A DNA stretch of 64,000 nucleotides from Telluribacter humicola (lineage in GTDB: Bacteria; Bacteroidota; Bacteroidia; Cytophagales; Spirosomataceae), in the NCBI RefSeq assembly GCF_017355935.1, contig NZ_JAFIQT010000001.1:2418001-2482000 (forward strand), read 5' to 3'. This document shows, piece by piece, positions 54,606 through 64,000 of this stretch. The notes below the pieces were generated by a model that worked only from the letters and a program-made list of their open reading frames with translations, did not search any database and was not told the origin of the DNA. Position numbers and translations under genes: made by a program. How positions within the stretch are numbered: position 1 is the stretch's first letter; every line of letters begins with the position of its first letter.

Positions 54606-54646
54606 TCATCAAAAAGGTCGGCTACTGTAGCCGACCTTTTTGATGA
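54606..54646. terminator. Perfect 19-bp terminator hairpin of DUF4142 copy 3
   Basis: Arms 54606-54624 and 54628-54646 around CTG, with A5 and T5 blocks inside the stem ends, so usable in both directions. It begins 18 bases beyond the stop at 54665. Confidence 0.85.
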
Positions 54647-54664
54647 ATAAAACGTAACTCAGTT

Positions 54665-55204
54665 TTATTGTTCAGTCATTTCTTCATTCATAGTTTCCTG
54701 AATTGACTCTACCATCTGCTGGTTTTGCTCCAGGGTAGTAATTCGGCTGGATGCCCAATTCCGGAATTCGGCATCACTGGTAGCATCCATATGCGCACGA
54801 AGCATATCTATGCTTTGCTGATTGGAACGAACAGCCCAGTCAACATAGGCAGAATCGAAATCAGCACCCTGCAGAGCAGCTAGTCGGTCATAGTCCTGCT
54901 GATTCATAGTACCCAGGGTAGTAGGAAGAGAAATATTTCTCCGACCAGCCAGGTCAGCCAGATCTGTGGTTGCTGTATTATAGTACTCAGCCATCGCAGT
55001 CGAATAATCTTTGACATCCTGAGACATAGCATTAGCTTGTACTAATTGTCCGGTACGTACTCCCATTAGGTTGGATTCTGCTGCTGCCACTGCAAACTCC
55101 CTGTCCACCTCAGCAACCATGTTATCGTCGTCATTATCGTTGTTACACGATACGGCCATAAACATACCTGCCAAGAGCAATAGATTCCACTTAAGCTTTC
55201 TCAT
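54665..55204 (-). CDS. DUF4142-family lipoprotein (copy 3)
   Basis: 179 aa from ATG 55204 (MRKLKWNLLLLAGMFMAVSC), a lipoprotein signal; an earlier ATG at 55267 is not needed. Strongly similar to copy 1: DREFAVAAAESNLMGVRTGQLVQANAMSQDVKDYS and NWASSRITTLEQ. Acidic Asn/Asp stretch after the Cys as linker from the membrane. Longer C-terminus ending in TMNEEMTEQ. Confidence 0.9.
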   Translation of the reverse strand: MRKLKWNLLLLAGMFMAVSCNNDNDDDNMVAEVDREFAVAAAESNLMGVRTGQLVQANAMSQDVKDYSTAMAEYYNTATTDLADLAGRRNISLPTTLGTMNQQDYDRLAALQGADFDSAYVDWAVRSNQQSIDMLRAHMDATSDAEFRNWASSRITTLEQNQQMVESIQETMNEEMTEQ

Positions 55205-55757
55205 AAAGGTTAACATTAAATTGAGTAATAGATACTTGTATGCACATATATTGGTACAATACAGCACCTACCCGGTAAATAATTATGCCATTTAAAGACA
55301 AGGCTTTAAGATTACACAAGAATACCTGCCTAAACAGGTAATGCTACGCAGGGAGAATAAGTGTCTGGGAGTAAATTGTTGAGAAAAGTCAACAGGTGGT
55401 TTATCGGCACTTTGTCCTGCATAATCCCCTGTTTAGGTGTGGAAGGTGTAAGTAGTTGTCATACAGTGAGTAACAGTATGTGTGTCTTCTCTGCTGTATT
55501 GCCGTCAACATGTTATTTTCAGGAGAGTACCAGCTGTACAAGCTTATGCGGGCAAGATGTATTGCCGCCTTAGGACTATTAAGGGACCTATTGAAGAAGG
55601 TGTCAGAGTGATAAGCTCCGAGAATGTATTACATAGAAGTGAATGGAAGTGGTCGTACGGGGCACCCACATCCAGCAGCCATGGAGCGGCTTTGTACCCG
55701 ACTGCACCCGCAGCGCCTACAATAAGTACATACGCAGATGGATGGGAGATGATTTAC
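55205..55757. other. Long gene-free stretch
   Basis: 553 bases. Several open frames exist on the plus strand (55361-55573, 55482-55919) but their products are Ser/Cys-rich without recognisable features and the longer one overlaps the PHP gene. I see no repeat or RNA signature; possibly the remains of a lost gene. Confidence 0.5.
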
Positions 55758-56972
55758 CTACTTATCCTCCTTTCTTACAAGCGGTTGCGTCCAGGCAGTT
55801 TCCAGGTCACCTTCCTGAAATGGATTTTCCTGTACCTGGGTGGAGATGATCCTGGCGCGTACGTACAGGTCTTTTGGAGAAAGGGTATAACTGGCGCGGG
55901 TACCTTTCACCTCCTTTAGAAGTACCCGCTCACGGGCCTGTACGGTAGCCGATGTACCCGCGCCCAGTGGTCGTGCTCCCCAAAACTGGATCTTGTAACG
56001 GGTACGGGCTTCGGGAGCTACTTTCACGCTAAGCGTATTATGATCAGTATGAATATCTTTAAGAGTCACCCCCGTAGTAGCGTAGAAATCACCTCTTTCC
56101 ATGGCAGCTATGAGGGAGTCCGGCGATAGCTCAGTTGCTCTAACCATGATCCAGCCCCGGCCGGGGTTGCTGAGGCCCACCTTGTACTCGAGGTAGTTGT
56201 GCGAGTCGTCGGTAGCCAGCCCATACAGGGGAGGTTTGCCATCTTCGAGGTACCGGACTAGCAGCTGGTCCCATAGCTCTTCCATCCCGACCGTGACCGA
56301 GTCGCCATAATTATGCACGTGCGGGTGGCCGTTGTACACCTCAAAGAACCGCTCCCCCCGTAGCTGCATCATATCTTCGGCCTTGATGGCCCAGCCGAAA
56401 TTGGGGTGGTTGATGTGCGGAAACATGGGCTGTCCCGTCTGCTCCCGCTGTTCGTACACCGCATCCAGATTGTTCTGCATGACTTCGGCGACGCTATTAC
56501 CACCCCGTGGCTTCACAAGTTCCTGTACGTTGATGGCGTTCATATGGATAGGCTTTCCAAGATACCCATCTGTAATCTCTTCTGCTTTGATGATCAAAAA
56601 CTTACCCTTCTCCTCAAACAGTGGCCTGAATTCATCCAGCTTTTTCAGCTTTACACTGGTACGTCCCGCCGAATCCGTCCGGTAATTGACCCATTGATCA
56701 CCGTACTTCTCCAGGTACTCCCGGAAGCGACGCTGACGAAACGGGTGGGTAGGGATCTGCTTCCAGTACTCTTTATCGGCCAGTACATTGTGATCCGAGA
56801 GGGCTATGAAATCATAGCCGCGGGTCTTGTACCAGTCCAGGATCATCTCGGGGAAGTCATCACCGTCGCTCCAGTACGAGTGGGTATGGGTGTTGCCTTT
56901 GTACCAGCGGGTTTGCTGAGCCAGGGCTCCGGTAGCAAGCAGCAATAAGAGGATGATCCCCGGGAAGCGCAT
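55758..56972 (-). CDS. Secreted PHP-domain metal phosphoesterase-like protein
   Basis: 404 aa with a signal peptide (MRFPGIILLLLLATGALA). PHP metal-site motifs: KGNTHTHSYWSDGDD (HxH), ALSDHNVLAD (DH), FLIIKAEEIT, MFPHINHPNFGWAI and LATDDSHNY. PHP domains hydrolyse phosphoesters; exported ones are common in Bacteroidota and their substrates are unknown. The C-terminal part from about residue 300 is beta-rich. Lies 35 bases after the mannonate-dehydratase-like gene, same strand, likely one operon. Confidence 0.9.
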   Translation of the reverse strand: MRFPGIILLLLLATGALAQQTRWYKGNTHTHSYWSDGDDFPEMILDWYKTRGYDFIALSDHNVLADKEYWKQIPTHPFRQRRFREYLEKYGDQWVNYRTDSAGRTSVKLKKLDEFRPLFEEKGKFLIIKAEEITDGYLGKPIHMNAINVQELVKPRGGNSVAEVMQNNLDAVYEQREQTGQPMFPHINHPNFGWAIKAEDMMQLRGERFFEVYNGHPHVHNYGDSVTVGMEELWDQLLVRYLEDGKPPLYGLATDDSHNYLEYKVGLSNPGRGWIMVRATELSPDSLIAAMERGDFYATTGVTLKDIHTDHNTLSVKVAPEARTRYKIQFWGARPLGAGTSATVQARERVLLKEVKGTRASYTLSPKDLYVRARIISTQVQENPFQEGDLETAWTQPLVRKEDK

Positions 56973-57007
56973 GATCAGGTAGGTTAGTTGTACTTTATAT
57001 TTTTTTA

Positions 57008-58381
57008 CTAAGGCCGGATGATGGTACCATCATCTTTCCGGACCTGCCAGTTCGACTTGGTAGTGATCGGGTACTTAGCCGCCTCTTTTTCATTAATATC
57101 TACACCCAGCCCCGGTACTTCATTGACCGACATGTAGCCTTTGTTCATGGTAGGGCAGCCGCTGAATACCGCCATCATTTTATCCGAAAAGCTCACCGCC
57201 TCCTGTATCCCAAAGTTCCAGACGGCCAGGTCAATATGGGCGTGCGCCGCGTGCCCTACTGGCGACACATCACCCGGTCCGTGCCAGGCAGTACGTACAT
57301 TAAACCACTCGCCCAGCCGGGCTATCTTCATAGCAGGTGTAATCCCACCAATCTGCGATACGTGACAGCGGATGTAGTCGAACAGGTGTTGCACCATGGG
57401 TTCTTTGAACTCATTGATGTTGTTGAACAGCTCACCCATAGCTATAGGTACCGTAGTCGTTTGACGCAATTGCCGGAACCAGCTCATGTTCTCAGGGGAG
57501 AAGGGATCTTCAATAAAGAATGGCTGGTACTGTTCTACCTGCTTGATGAGGTTAATAGCATCCATGGGCTGTACCCGCTCGTGGATGTCGTGTAGTAGCT
57601 CGACTTCATCGCCGCACCGCTTCCGCACTACGTCGAACATCTTGGGTACTGATTTGAGGTACACCCGCTCGTTCATGTAGTTGTCAGTTTCACCCCCAAA
57701 ACCCGCTGTTTTAAAATCGGGCTGCTGGTTGATACTACCTACGGCTCCATAACCGCCCTGCTGGATGCGTACGTACTTGAAGCCCCGGTCTATGATGCTC
57801 TGCGCACTTTCGGCTACTTCTTCGGGCGTTTTTCCGCCAGCGTGGGTATAGCAGGGAATGGCGAATCGGGCTTTACCGCCCAGGAGCTGGTACACGGGCA
57901 TGTTGGCCCGCTTGCCCTTGATGTCCCAAAGTGCCTCGTCCAACCCGCTGAGGGCGTTGTTGAGTACGGGGCCGTTGCGCCAGTAGGAGCTCACGTACAC
58001 AGACTGCCAGATATCTTCAATGTTATCGACGTCTTTACCAATGACCAGGTCAGGCAGGTAGCTGTTAATAGCCGTTACTACGGCAGCGGCCCGCTGGGTG
58101 AAGGTAGCGCAGCCCAGGCCGTATAGGCCCGGTTCGGTAGTCTCCACCTTTACGACGATGAGGTTAGAGCCCTGCGGGGCGGTAGCAATGGCCTTGATAT
58201 TTTTAATTTTAACCGGCGCCATACCTTTAGCATAGGCCGGAGTAGTTGCGTGTTCACGGGCTTCGGCAGGGGTATTCAACAATCCGAGGATGCCGGCAGC
58301 CGAGCCCAGACTTAACTTTTTGAGTATATCGCGACGGGAGGAGCCGGTGGGCTCATCGGAGGAGGTAAAGGTTGAATGCAT
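57008..58381 (-). CDS. Tat-exported enolase-superfamily dehydratase (mannonate dehydratase/RspA-like)
   Basis: 457 aa. The start has a Tat signal: SSRRDILKKLSLGSAAG with the twin arginines followed by a hydrophobic stretch to about residue 40. The barrel shows LLHDIHERVQP (Asp and His near 262-264), FFIEDPFSPEN (Glu near 293), AMGELFNNINEF (Glu near 317) and TAWHGPGDVSP (His near 365), the ligand and acid/base set of ManD-type sugar acid dehydratases. A Tat signal on such an enzyme suggests periplasmic action on a sugar acid. Partner gene: PHP phosphoesterase downstream. Confidence 0.88.
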   Translation of the reverse strand: MHSTFTSSDEPTGSSRRDILKKLSLGSAAGILGLLNTPAEAREHATTPAYAKGMAPVKIKNIKAIATAPQGSNLIVVKVETTEPGLYGLGCATFTQRAAAVVTAINSYLPDLVIGKDVDNIEDIWQSVYVSSYWRNGPVLNNALSGLDEALWDIKGKRANMPVYQLLGGKARFAIPCYTHAGGKTPEEVAESAQSIIDRGFKYVRIQQGGYGAVGSINQQPDFKTAGFGGETDNYMNERVYLKSVPKMFDVVRKRCGDEVELLHDIHERVQPMDAINLIKQVEQYQPFFIEDPFSPENMSWFRQLRQTTTVPIAMGELFNNINEFKEPMVQHLFDYIRCHVSQIGGITPAMKIARLGEWFNVRTAWHGPGDVSPVGHAAHAHIDLAVWNFGIQEAVSFSDKMMAVFSGCPTMNKGYMSVNEVPGLGVDINEKEAAKYPITTKSNWQVRKDDGTIIRP

Positions 58382-58660
58382 AGGGGCTTAGGTTTATAGC
58401 TAAAAGGGGGAGGAGAGGGGAATCTACCAATACGGGCAGGTGATGATGCATGTAGGCATAGTGTGTCTCCCAGCCATTCAGGGAGTTAGTAGGTTGTTTA
58501 CTGACGCTGCTTTTAGTGTGGAAGGGGGAACGTACACAGGCTGTCAGGGATATCAGGCGATCCAATCGTCCTTTTGGAGAGTATCTCCGGATAATTTAAT
58601 TTTATTGTTACATTATTATATATTTATTGAATTTTTTACTCTACACAGTATTTCTCCACC

Positions 58661-59260
58661 ATGAAAAAGGTATCCTTTGACGATAGGGCTGCGGTTGAAA
58701 GTATCAGGGAAGGAGACTTACAGGCTTTCACGGCGGTCTATCATGAGTATCATCGTTACCTTTTTCATTTCTCTCTTAAATTTTTAAGCTCTACCCAGCT
58801 GGCTGAAGAAGTAGTTCATGATGTGTTCCTGAAAGTGTGGGAGAATCGCCAGGGACTCAACGCAGAGCTGTCGCTGAAAGGGTACCTGATCAAGATCTGC
58901 AAGAACCAGGTACTGAATCTGCTGCAAAGAGCCAACCGGGAGCAAGCCATTATGGAAGAGATTATGCGCTCGGCACTGACCGGACATAACGAAACCGAAG
59001 ACGCTATCGTGGCGGCTGATCTGGAAGTACACGTAGACCATCTTATTTCTCAGCTTCCGGCCCAGCGGCAAAAGATATTCCGGATGTACCGGTTTGACAA
59101 TATGAATACGGACGAGATAGCTACTGAACTGGATATCTCCCGGGGTACCGTCAAGGACCACCTGCTGAAGGCTAACCGTTTTCTCCGTAAGTACCTAACT
59201 ACTGCTACGCACATCCCTCAGGATGTTTCGTTACTGCTACTGGCGTTGCTGAGCTTTTAA
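58661..59260 (+). CDS. ECF-type RNA polymerase sigma-70 factor
   Basis: 199 aa. Region 2 is FTAVYHEYHRYLFHFSLKFL through EEVVHDVFLKVWENR; region 4 is LPAQRQKIFRMYRFDNM and EIATELDISRGTVKDHLLKAN. It belongs to the Bacteroidota-specific group coupled to FecR and SusC. Intact, in contrast to the broken homologue at 28713. Followed by the FecR gene after 152 bases; probably activates the susC operon beside it. Confidence 0.95.
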   Translation: MKKVSFDDRAAVESIREGDLQAFTAVYHEYHRYLFHFSLKFLSSTQLAEEVVHDVFLKVWENRQGLNAELSLKGYLIKICKNQVLNLLQRANREQAIMEEIMRSALTGHNETEDAIVAADLEVHVDHLISQLPAQRQKIFRMYRFDNMNTDEIATELDISRGTVKDHLLKANRFLRKYLTTATHIPQDVSLLLLALLSF

Positions 59261-59412
59261 TCGTCAAATAACCATTTATCTGATTTCCATCTTTCCTATC
59301 TCCCTGCTTCCGGGGCCATTTCAGCTATATTTTAGCATTAAATAAATATTTTTTTGAAGGAGAGCATGTCTGCCTACCTGATTCTTGGTATTAGTAATAT
59401 AAACTAAGCATC

Positions 59413-60441
59413 ATGAAGGACGAGCTCTACATTAAGAGACTGCTGGATAAGTACCTGGCGAAAGAATGTACCGAAGCAGAAATTAAAGAGTTACTAGCCT
59501 GTCTGGAGAGTCCGGAGGGGAAGCAGGTACTGGCAGAGATAATGGACGAGGAGGCTGCACAGCTGGAGGTACTTAACCTGGAAGTACGGCCCGACGTATC
59601 GGATCGGATGCATAGCCGACTCATGCAGAGTATCGAACAGGCAGAGGTTCCGGCGCCAGTGTACCGGTTACCCATTTACCAGCGTAGAAGCTTCTGGCAA
59701 CTGGCGGCTGCCTTTGTAGGGCTGCTGCTGCTGGTAGGTGTAGGTATGTATGCGCTTGATCAAACCGGTAAGCAGACCTATACCACGGAGGTAAGTCAGA
59801 AGCGGACGGTACTCTTGCCGGATGGTTCGCGGGTAATCCTTAATTCGAGTTCAATGATAACCTACACAACCCAGTGGCTGGGAGAGGAGGCCCGTCGGGT
59901 GGAGCTGGAAGGAGAGGCTTTCTTTGATGTGAAGCATGATAGAGAGCGTCCCTTTTATGTAAAAACGGCGCGCGCCGAGATCAAAGTACTGGGTACTGCC
60001 TTCAACGTGCGATCCAGCAGCAGCTCTAATACTTTCGAAACCACCCTCATTCGGGGTAAAGTAGTGGTGAAAGATCTATGTGCCCCGGAAAGGCCGGAAA
60101 CGGTACTGAAACCCAACGAGAAAGCTGTACTGAGTAACGAACTGGCCCGGATAAAAACAACCAAAGCGGAGCCCGAGCCGGCTAGCTATTGGCAAAAAGG
60201 GCAGCTGGTATTTGAGGATGAGCCCATCCAGGTTATCGCAGAGGAACTGGAAAAATGGTACAATGTACAGATTGAAATTGAGGAAGCTTCGAAGGATTGC
60301 CGTTTTCACCTGAACGTAGAAAAAGAAACGCTACCGGATGTACTCCGGCTTTTTGAGAGCCTGACCGGCGTCCGCCCCATCATCAGCGGAAACCAGGTCA
60401 CTCTCAAAGGAAAGCTATGCGATACTAATAGACCTAACTAA
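59413..60441 (+). CDS. FecR-family anti-sigma factor
   Basis: 342 aa. N-terminal cytoplasmic sigma-binding region (residues 1-90), one membrane helix (WQLAAAFVGLLLLVGVGMYAL), FecR core (LPDGSRVILNSSSMITY, VELEGEAFFDVKHD, TAFNVRSSSSSNTFETTLIRG) and the C-terminal DUF4974 domain (FEDEPIQVIAEELEKWYNVQI). It receives a signal from the STN domain of the SusC next door and releases the sigma factor. Complete length. Confidence 0.95.
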   Translation: MKDELYIKRLLDKYLAKECTEAEIKELLACLESPEGKQVLAEIMDEEAAQLEVLNLEVRPDVSDRMHSRLMQSIEQAEVPAPVYRLPIYQRRSFWQLAAAFVGLLLLVGVGMYALDQTGKQTYTTEVSQKRTVLLPDGSRVILNSSSMITYTTQWLGEEARRVELEGEAFFDVKHDRERPFYVKTARAEIKVLGTAFNVRSSSSSNTFETTLIRGKVVVKDLCAPERPETVLKPNEKAVLSNELARIKTTKAEPEPASYWQKGQLVFEDEPIQVIAEELEKWYNVQIEIEEASKDCRFHLNVEKETLPDVLRLFESLTGVRPIISGNQVTLKGKLCDTNRPN

Positions 60442-60517
60442 ACCACGAAGTGCCTATTGAGCAGAAAATATTCCGAAGGTACCTGCGAACAGGGAGTTTG
60501 TTCCGGTAGAAAAGTTC

Positions 60518-60585
60518 GGATGCTATCCTATCTCGCCAAAGATTAACCAGATAGCATCCGGGTTTAAGCAAACCTGTTGTTTTAC
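60518..60585. promoter_or_regulatory. Leader hairpins between fecR and susC
   Basis: Perfect ten-base arms GGATGCTATC (60518-60527) / GATAGCATCC (60550-60559), followed by a small GGTTT-AAGC-AAACC hairpin. No T-run. Equivalent place to the hairpin at 30504-30534 in the broken operon. Confidence 0.55.
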
Positions 60586-60602
60586 TTAACCATAACAAAA
60601 GT

Positions 60603-63600
60603 ATGAAAAATACTTTATTACCAGCCTATTGCCTATTCAAACGAAGTAGTAAGCAAAAAATTAAGACGATCCCTATGGTAGCATTAGTGGTACTACTGAT
60701 GAATATAATGCAGGTGCAGGGATATGCACCTGCAAGGGAGCCCAAAGTATCTTTAAATCTCCGGGAGACGACGTTGCGGCAGGTACTGTACGAGCTTGAA
60801 CGTCAGAGCAAAATGAGCTTTTTTTACAGCTCAAGCCAGATTGATACCAAAAAGAAAGTAAGTATCACTCAGAGTGGTAATCTGGCGGAAGTCCTGAATG
60901 AGCTGTTTAGAGACTCAGAGATTCTGTGGCAGGTAGATGGTAAACATATCCTGCTGAAGAGAAAAGCTGAAGCCAAAAAGTTGTCAACGTATAATAGTGA
61001 CCGTTTACCTACTCCCAATGAAGAAGCGTCCCGTTTATTACCCAATGTTGCCGTGAGAGCGCAGGTACTACGGGCGGTGACGGGGGTAGTCAAAGATGAA
61101 AATAATGATCCCCTACCCGGTGTAAGTATCATCGTCAAAGGTACTCAGCGCGGTACGGTTTCGGATCAGGATGGAAAATTCTCCATTGACGTACCGGACG
61201 CAGATGCGGTGTTGGTGTTTTCATTCGTAGGGTATTCTCCCCGGGAGGTTCGGGTAGGGAATCAGTCATCGGTTGAGGTATCCTTACAGACCGATACCAA
61301 AGCCCTGTCTGAAGTCATAGTGGTAGGATACGGTAGCGTCAAAAAGGAAAACCTTACCAGTTCAGTATCTAAGATTGGTACGGATGCCATCGAGAGCCGA
61401 CCCCTGACTACCCTGAGTGATGCCTTTGCCGGTCAGCTGGCGGGGGTACGGGCGCAGAGTGTATCGGGTATACCCGGACAGGAGCTCCAGATCCGGATCC
61501 GGGGCGTCAACACAATCAATGGAAACAGTAGCCCGCTTTATGTGATAGATGGTGTACCGCGTGATGATATGAATGATATCAACCCTGCCGATGTAGCTTC
61601 CATTCAAATCCTGAAAGATGCTTCGGCTACCGCTATCTACGGAGCGCGCGGAGCCAACGGGGTAGTACTGATTGAAACCAAGCAGGGATCTGGCCGCCCA
61701 TCCGTGACGTTTGATGCTTTCTATGGTATCCAAAGCCCCGAGAAGCTAGTAGGTATGATGAACAAGCAGGAGTGGCTGGCTTATAACATCTGGGACCGCA
61801 ACGAAACCTGGCTGCGCCAGGGCGGCTCCATGAAAGACCCCATGTCGGCCCGTCCGGCCAACCTGCAGGTACCCGAGCAATGGCTTGACCCAAGCAACAC
61901 CGGAACAGACTGGCAGCGGGCTATATTTGCGGATGCTCCCATTCAGAGTTATCAGGTAGCAGTATCCGGCAAAAATGATATGGGAAGCGTGTACATGTCG
62001 GGTGGGTACTTTGACCAGGATGGGGTGATCTACAACACCTACTACCGCCGTATGAACTTCCGGTTCAATGGTACCCTGAACGTGACCAAGCGGTTTCAGG
62101 TAGGTATGAACCTGTCGCCGTCGTTCTCGGTACAGGATGATCGCGAAACGCAGGGAAAGGAAACCGTCATCCACCACGCCATGGCGCAGTCGCCGCTGGT
62201 CAGGCTCAACGAGGCTACCCGTGACTGGGGCTATCCGGTAGGTATCGGACAGGTGTACCCCAACCCGCTGGAGCGCCTGAAATACACCACCGACCGTACC
62301 AACAAGAGCAGGTTTACCTCGGTGGTTTGGGGGCAGTACGAGCTTATTCCCGGCCTTACCTTCAAGTCCCAGTTTGGCTATAACTACAACCAGAACTTGT
62401 ACGAGTTCTTCCAGCCAGGTAACATTACCTACAGCAATGGTTTTGTGACGCTGGGTAATAGCAGTTCTCAGATGATGAGGGACTGGTCCATTCAGAACAC
62501 GCTGTCGTACGAGAAAAACTTTGGTGATCATAACATCAATCTGTTAGCCGGTCAAAGCGCCGAAGACCGTAGCTTTTACCAGATCCAGGCGATAGCAAGC
62601 GGCTGGCCTAACGAAATCATCGAAACCCTGAATGTCGCTACTACACCTACGCGTGCTTCCACGGATAGAAACGGCTCCCGCATCTCCTCCTTCTTTGGGC
62701 GGGCGGGCTATAACTTCCGGGAGAAGTACCTGATCAATGCGACTATTCGTCGCGATGGATCCTCCCGTTTCGGATCTAATCATAAGTGGGGGATATTCCC
62801 GGCGGTATCGGTAGGTTGGAAGCTCAACGAAGAAGCTTTCCTGCAGAATGTAAACTGGCTGTCCCTGTTGAAGCTGCGCGCTTCGATCGGAACCTCAGGC
62901 AATGACCGCATTGGTAACTACGACTACATGTCCAAACTGGCCATCAGCAATACGACCTGGGGCGATGCCATCGTGGCGGGTCTGGTACCTTCCAATATAG
63001 AGAACCCTGATCTGAAGTGGGAGTCTACCACAAGCAAGGATTTAGGATTGGACATATCGGCCTTCAATAACCGCGTACAGGTGAGTCTGGATTACTACGT
63101 CAACCGTACCAACAACCTGCTGTTCAACCTCCCCATTCCCAACAGTACCGGCTTTGGTAGTTTCAGAACGAACATTGGTAGTATCCAGAACCAGGGATGG
63201 GAAGTGGATCTGACTACGGTGAATACCGCCGGAGCCGTTCGCTGGACTTCGTCCCTGAACCTGTCGACTAATCAGAACAAAGTATTGGACATGGGTAATA
63301 TCAGCCAGTTTACCAGTACCAGCTGGGATGCTCAGTTTATTACGCGGGTGGGTGGTCCGGTTTCACAGTTCTACGTGTACCGTACCAATGGTATCCTGAA
63401 CCGCGAAGACTTTGACGATGCCGGCAAAGCCCGGGTACCCATATTCCCCGGTCAGGAGCAGGGCAACGTGAAGTACATCGACCAGAACGGCGATGGACAG
63501 ATCAACGCGCAGGATCTGGTACCTTACGGCAATCCGCTGCCGGATATGATCTACGGATTTACCAACCGTTTCAAATGGAAAAACTTAGAACTGAATGTAC

Positions 63601-64000
63601 TGCTGCAGGGGCAGTTTGGCGGCGATGTTCTCTTCCTGGGTCAGCGCCAGCTGGATAACGGAAATACCAACGTCAACAACTTTTCCCGCTGGGTACGCGC
63701 CTGGAAACCTGACTACGAAGCCAAGTACGGTCCCGGCGAAAACCCGATACCTGACCTGGGCGTGGATATGTCATGGGACGGTGAAACTCCGTATACTAAG
63801 GGTAAGAAGTCTGACAACAACAGTGACTTCCGTATTTACGATGCTACCTTCTTCCGGATCCGTAACATTGCTCTCAACTATACGCTGCCCAAGAGCATCG
63901 GTGGGCGGAGTTTCTACAAAGGAGCGCGGGTGTACGTATCGGTGGATAACCTGAAGACCTTCGACAACTACCCTGGTGTCACTCCCGAAACCAATAGCTT
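60603..64000 (+). CDS. SusC/RagA-family TonB-dependent transporter with STN domain (3' end outside window)
   Basis: Open from ATG 60603 to the window end without a stop, about 1132 residues so far. N-terminal signal with a long basic start, STN domain (about 55-115; LNLRETTLRQVLYELERQSKM), carboxypeptidase-like domain (VTGVVKDENNDPLPGVSIIV), plug ([38 protein letters not shown]) and barrel strands. Belongs to the intact sigma/FecR/SusC operon; a susD is expected just beyond the edge. The substrate is unknown. Confidence 0.95.
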   Translation, partial: MKNTLLPAYCLFKRSSKQKIKTIPMVALVVLLMNIMQVQGYAPAREPKVSLNLRETTLRQVLYELERQSKMSFFYSSSQIDTKKKVSITQSGNLAEVLNELFRDSEILWQVDGKHILLKRKAEAKKLSTYNSDRLPTPNEEASRLLPNVAVRAQVLRAVTGVVKDENNDPLPGVSIIVKGTQRGTVSDQDGKFSIDVPDADAVLVFSFVGYSPREVRVGNQSSVEVSLQTDTKALSEVIVVGYGSVKKENLTSSVSKIGTDAIESRPLTTLSDAFAGQLAGVRAQSVSGIPGQELQIRIRGVNTINGNSSPLYVIDGVPRDDMNDINPADVASIQILKDASATAIYGARGANGVVLIETKQGSGRPSVTFDAFYGIQSPEKLVGMMNKQEWLAYNIWDRNETWLRQGGSMKDPMSARPANLQVPEQWLDPSNTGTDWQRAIFADAPIQSYQVAVSGKNDMGSVYMSGGYFDQDGVIYNTYYRRMNFRFNGTLNVTKRFQVGMNLSPSFSVQDDRETQGKETVIHHAMAQSPLVRLNEATRDWGYPVGIGQVYPNPLERLKYTTDRTNKSRFTSVVWGQYELIPGLTFKSQFGYNYNQNLYEFFQPGNITYSNGFVTLGNSSSQMMRDWSIQNTLSYEKNFGDHNINLLAGQSAEDRSFYQIQAIASGWPNEIIETLNVATTPTRASTDRNGSRISSFFGRAGYNFREKYLINATIRRDGSSRFGSNHKWGIFPAVSVGWKLNEEAFLQNVNWLSLLKLRASIGTSGNDRIGNYDYMSKLAISNTTWGDAIVAGLVPSNIENPDLKWESTTSKDLGLDISAFNNRVQVSLDYYVNRTNNLLFNLPIPNSTGFGSFRTNIGSIQNQGWEVDLTTVNTAGAVRWTSSLNLSTNQNKVLDMGNISQFTSTSWDAQFITRVGGPVSQFYVYRTNGILNREDFDDAGKARVPIFPGQEQGNVKYIDQNGDGQINAQDLVPYGNPLPDMIYGFTNRFKWKNLELNVLLQGQFGGDVLFLGQRQLDNGNTNVNNFSRWVRAWKPDYEAKYGPGENPIPDLGVDMSWDGETPYTKGKKSDNNSDFRIYDATFFRIRNIALNYTLPKSIGGRSFYKGARVYVSVDNLKTFDNYPGVTPETNS

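Noticed and set aside
55361-55919. Plus-strand frames in the gene-free stretch
   Set aside because: Cys/Ser-rich products, no start-site support, and antisense overlap with the PHP gene.
1-64000. CRISPR, tRNA, rRNA, phage or insertion-sequence content
   Set aside because: No regular spaced repeats, no cloverleaf or rRNA sequence, and no transposase, integrase or phage structural gene was found on reading through.

Overview
The window looks like a Bacteroidota chromosome of the Cytophagales type (Spirosoma/Dyadobacter-like). The reasons are several SusC/SusD outer-membrane pairs with ECF sigma/FecR regulators, DUF1206, DUF4142 and VF530 families, the TAnnTTTG type of -7 promoter element, short gaps closed by strong hairpin terminators, and roughly 50% GC. 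The genus is inference. I saw no rRNA, tRNA, CRISPR array, phage or insertion sequence.

Layout. 1-6.5 kb: a SusC (cut by the window edge), SusD, SSS-family transporter and unusual metallophosphoesterase run, probably one uptake operon. 6.5-15.2 kb: a REP-like palindrome, a secreted bicupin, a large zinc metalloprotease, two secreted proteins of unknown role, a DUF2071 protein and Tex. 15.4-18.9 kb: a glycosyltransferase abutting a GH1-RmlD fusion. 18.9-28.3 kb (minus strand): DEAD-box helicase, two tandem DUF1206 membrane proteins, a mycothiol-S-transferase-like protein, OxyR, a beta-barrel protein and AlaS. A candidate OxyS-like small RNA lies divergent to oxyR. 28.7-36.1 kb: an ECF sigma/FecR/SusC/SusD operon in which all four genes are broken. 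36.3-45.8 kb: MerR-like regulator, M28 peptidase, methyltransferase, a tiny lysine-rich protein, VF530 protein, a membrane-anchored helical protein with a PRC-barrel protein, CbpM/CbpA, DinB and DUF885. 45.8-50.5 kb (minus strand): a repair-rich group (endonuclease V, endonuclease III-like, UvsE) with an MBL hydrolase and a small HD hydrolase. 50.6-58.4 kb: S1/P1 nuclease, Gfo/Idh/MocA oxidoreductase, three DUF4142 lipoproteins, and a PHP phosphoesterase plus Tat-exported mannonate-dehydratase-like enzyme. 58.7-64 kb: an intact sigma/FecR/SusC operon running off the end.

The two sigma/FecR/SusC loci share one architecture: the SusC has an N-terminal STN domain that should signal to FecR and release the sigma factor. 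Only the second locus is intact. The decayed copy carries nine lesions in about 5.3 kb, while I noticed none in the other genes of the window. The best candidates for something new are the OxyR-linked small RNA region, the local decay of one nutrient-sensing operon, and the GH1-RmlD fusion.
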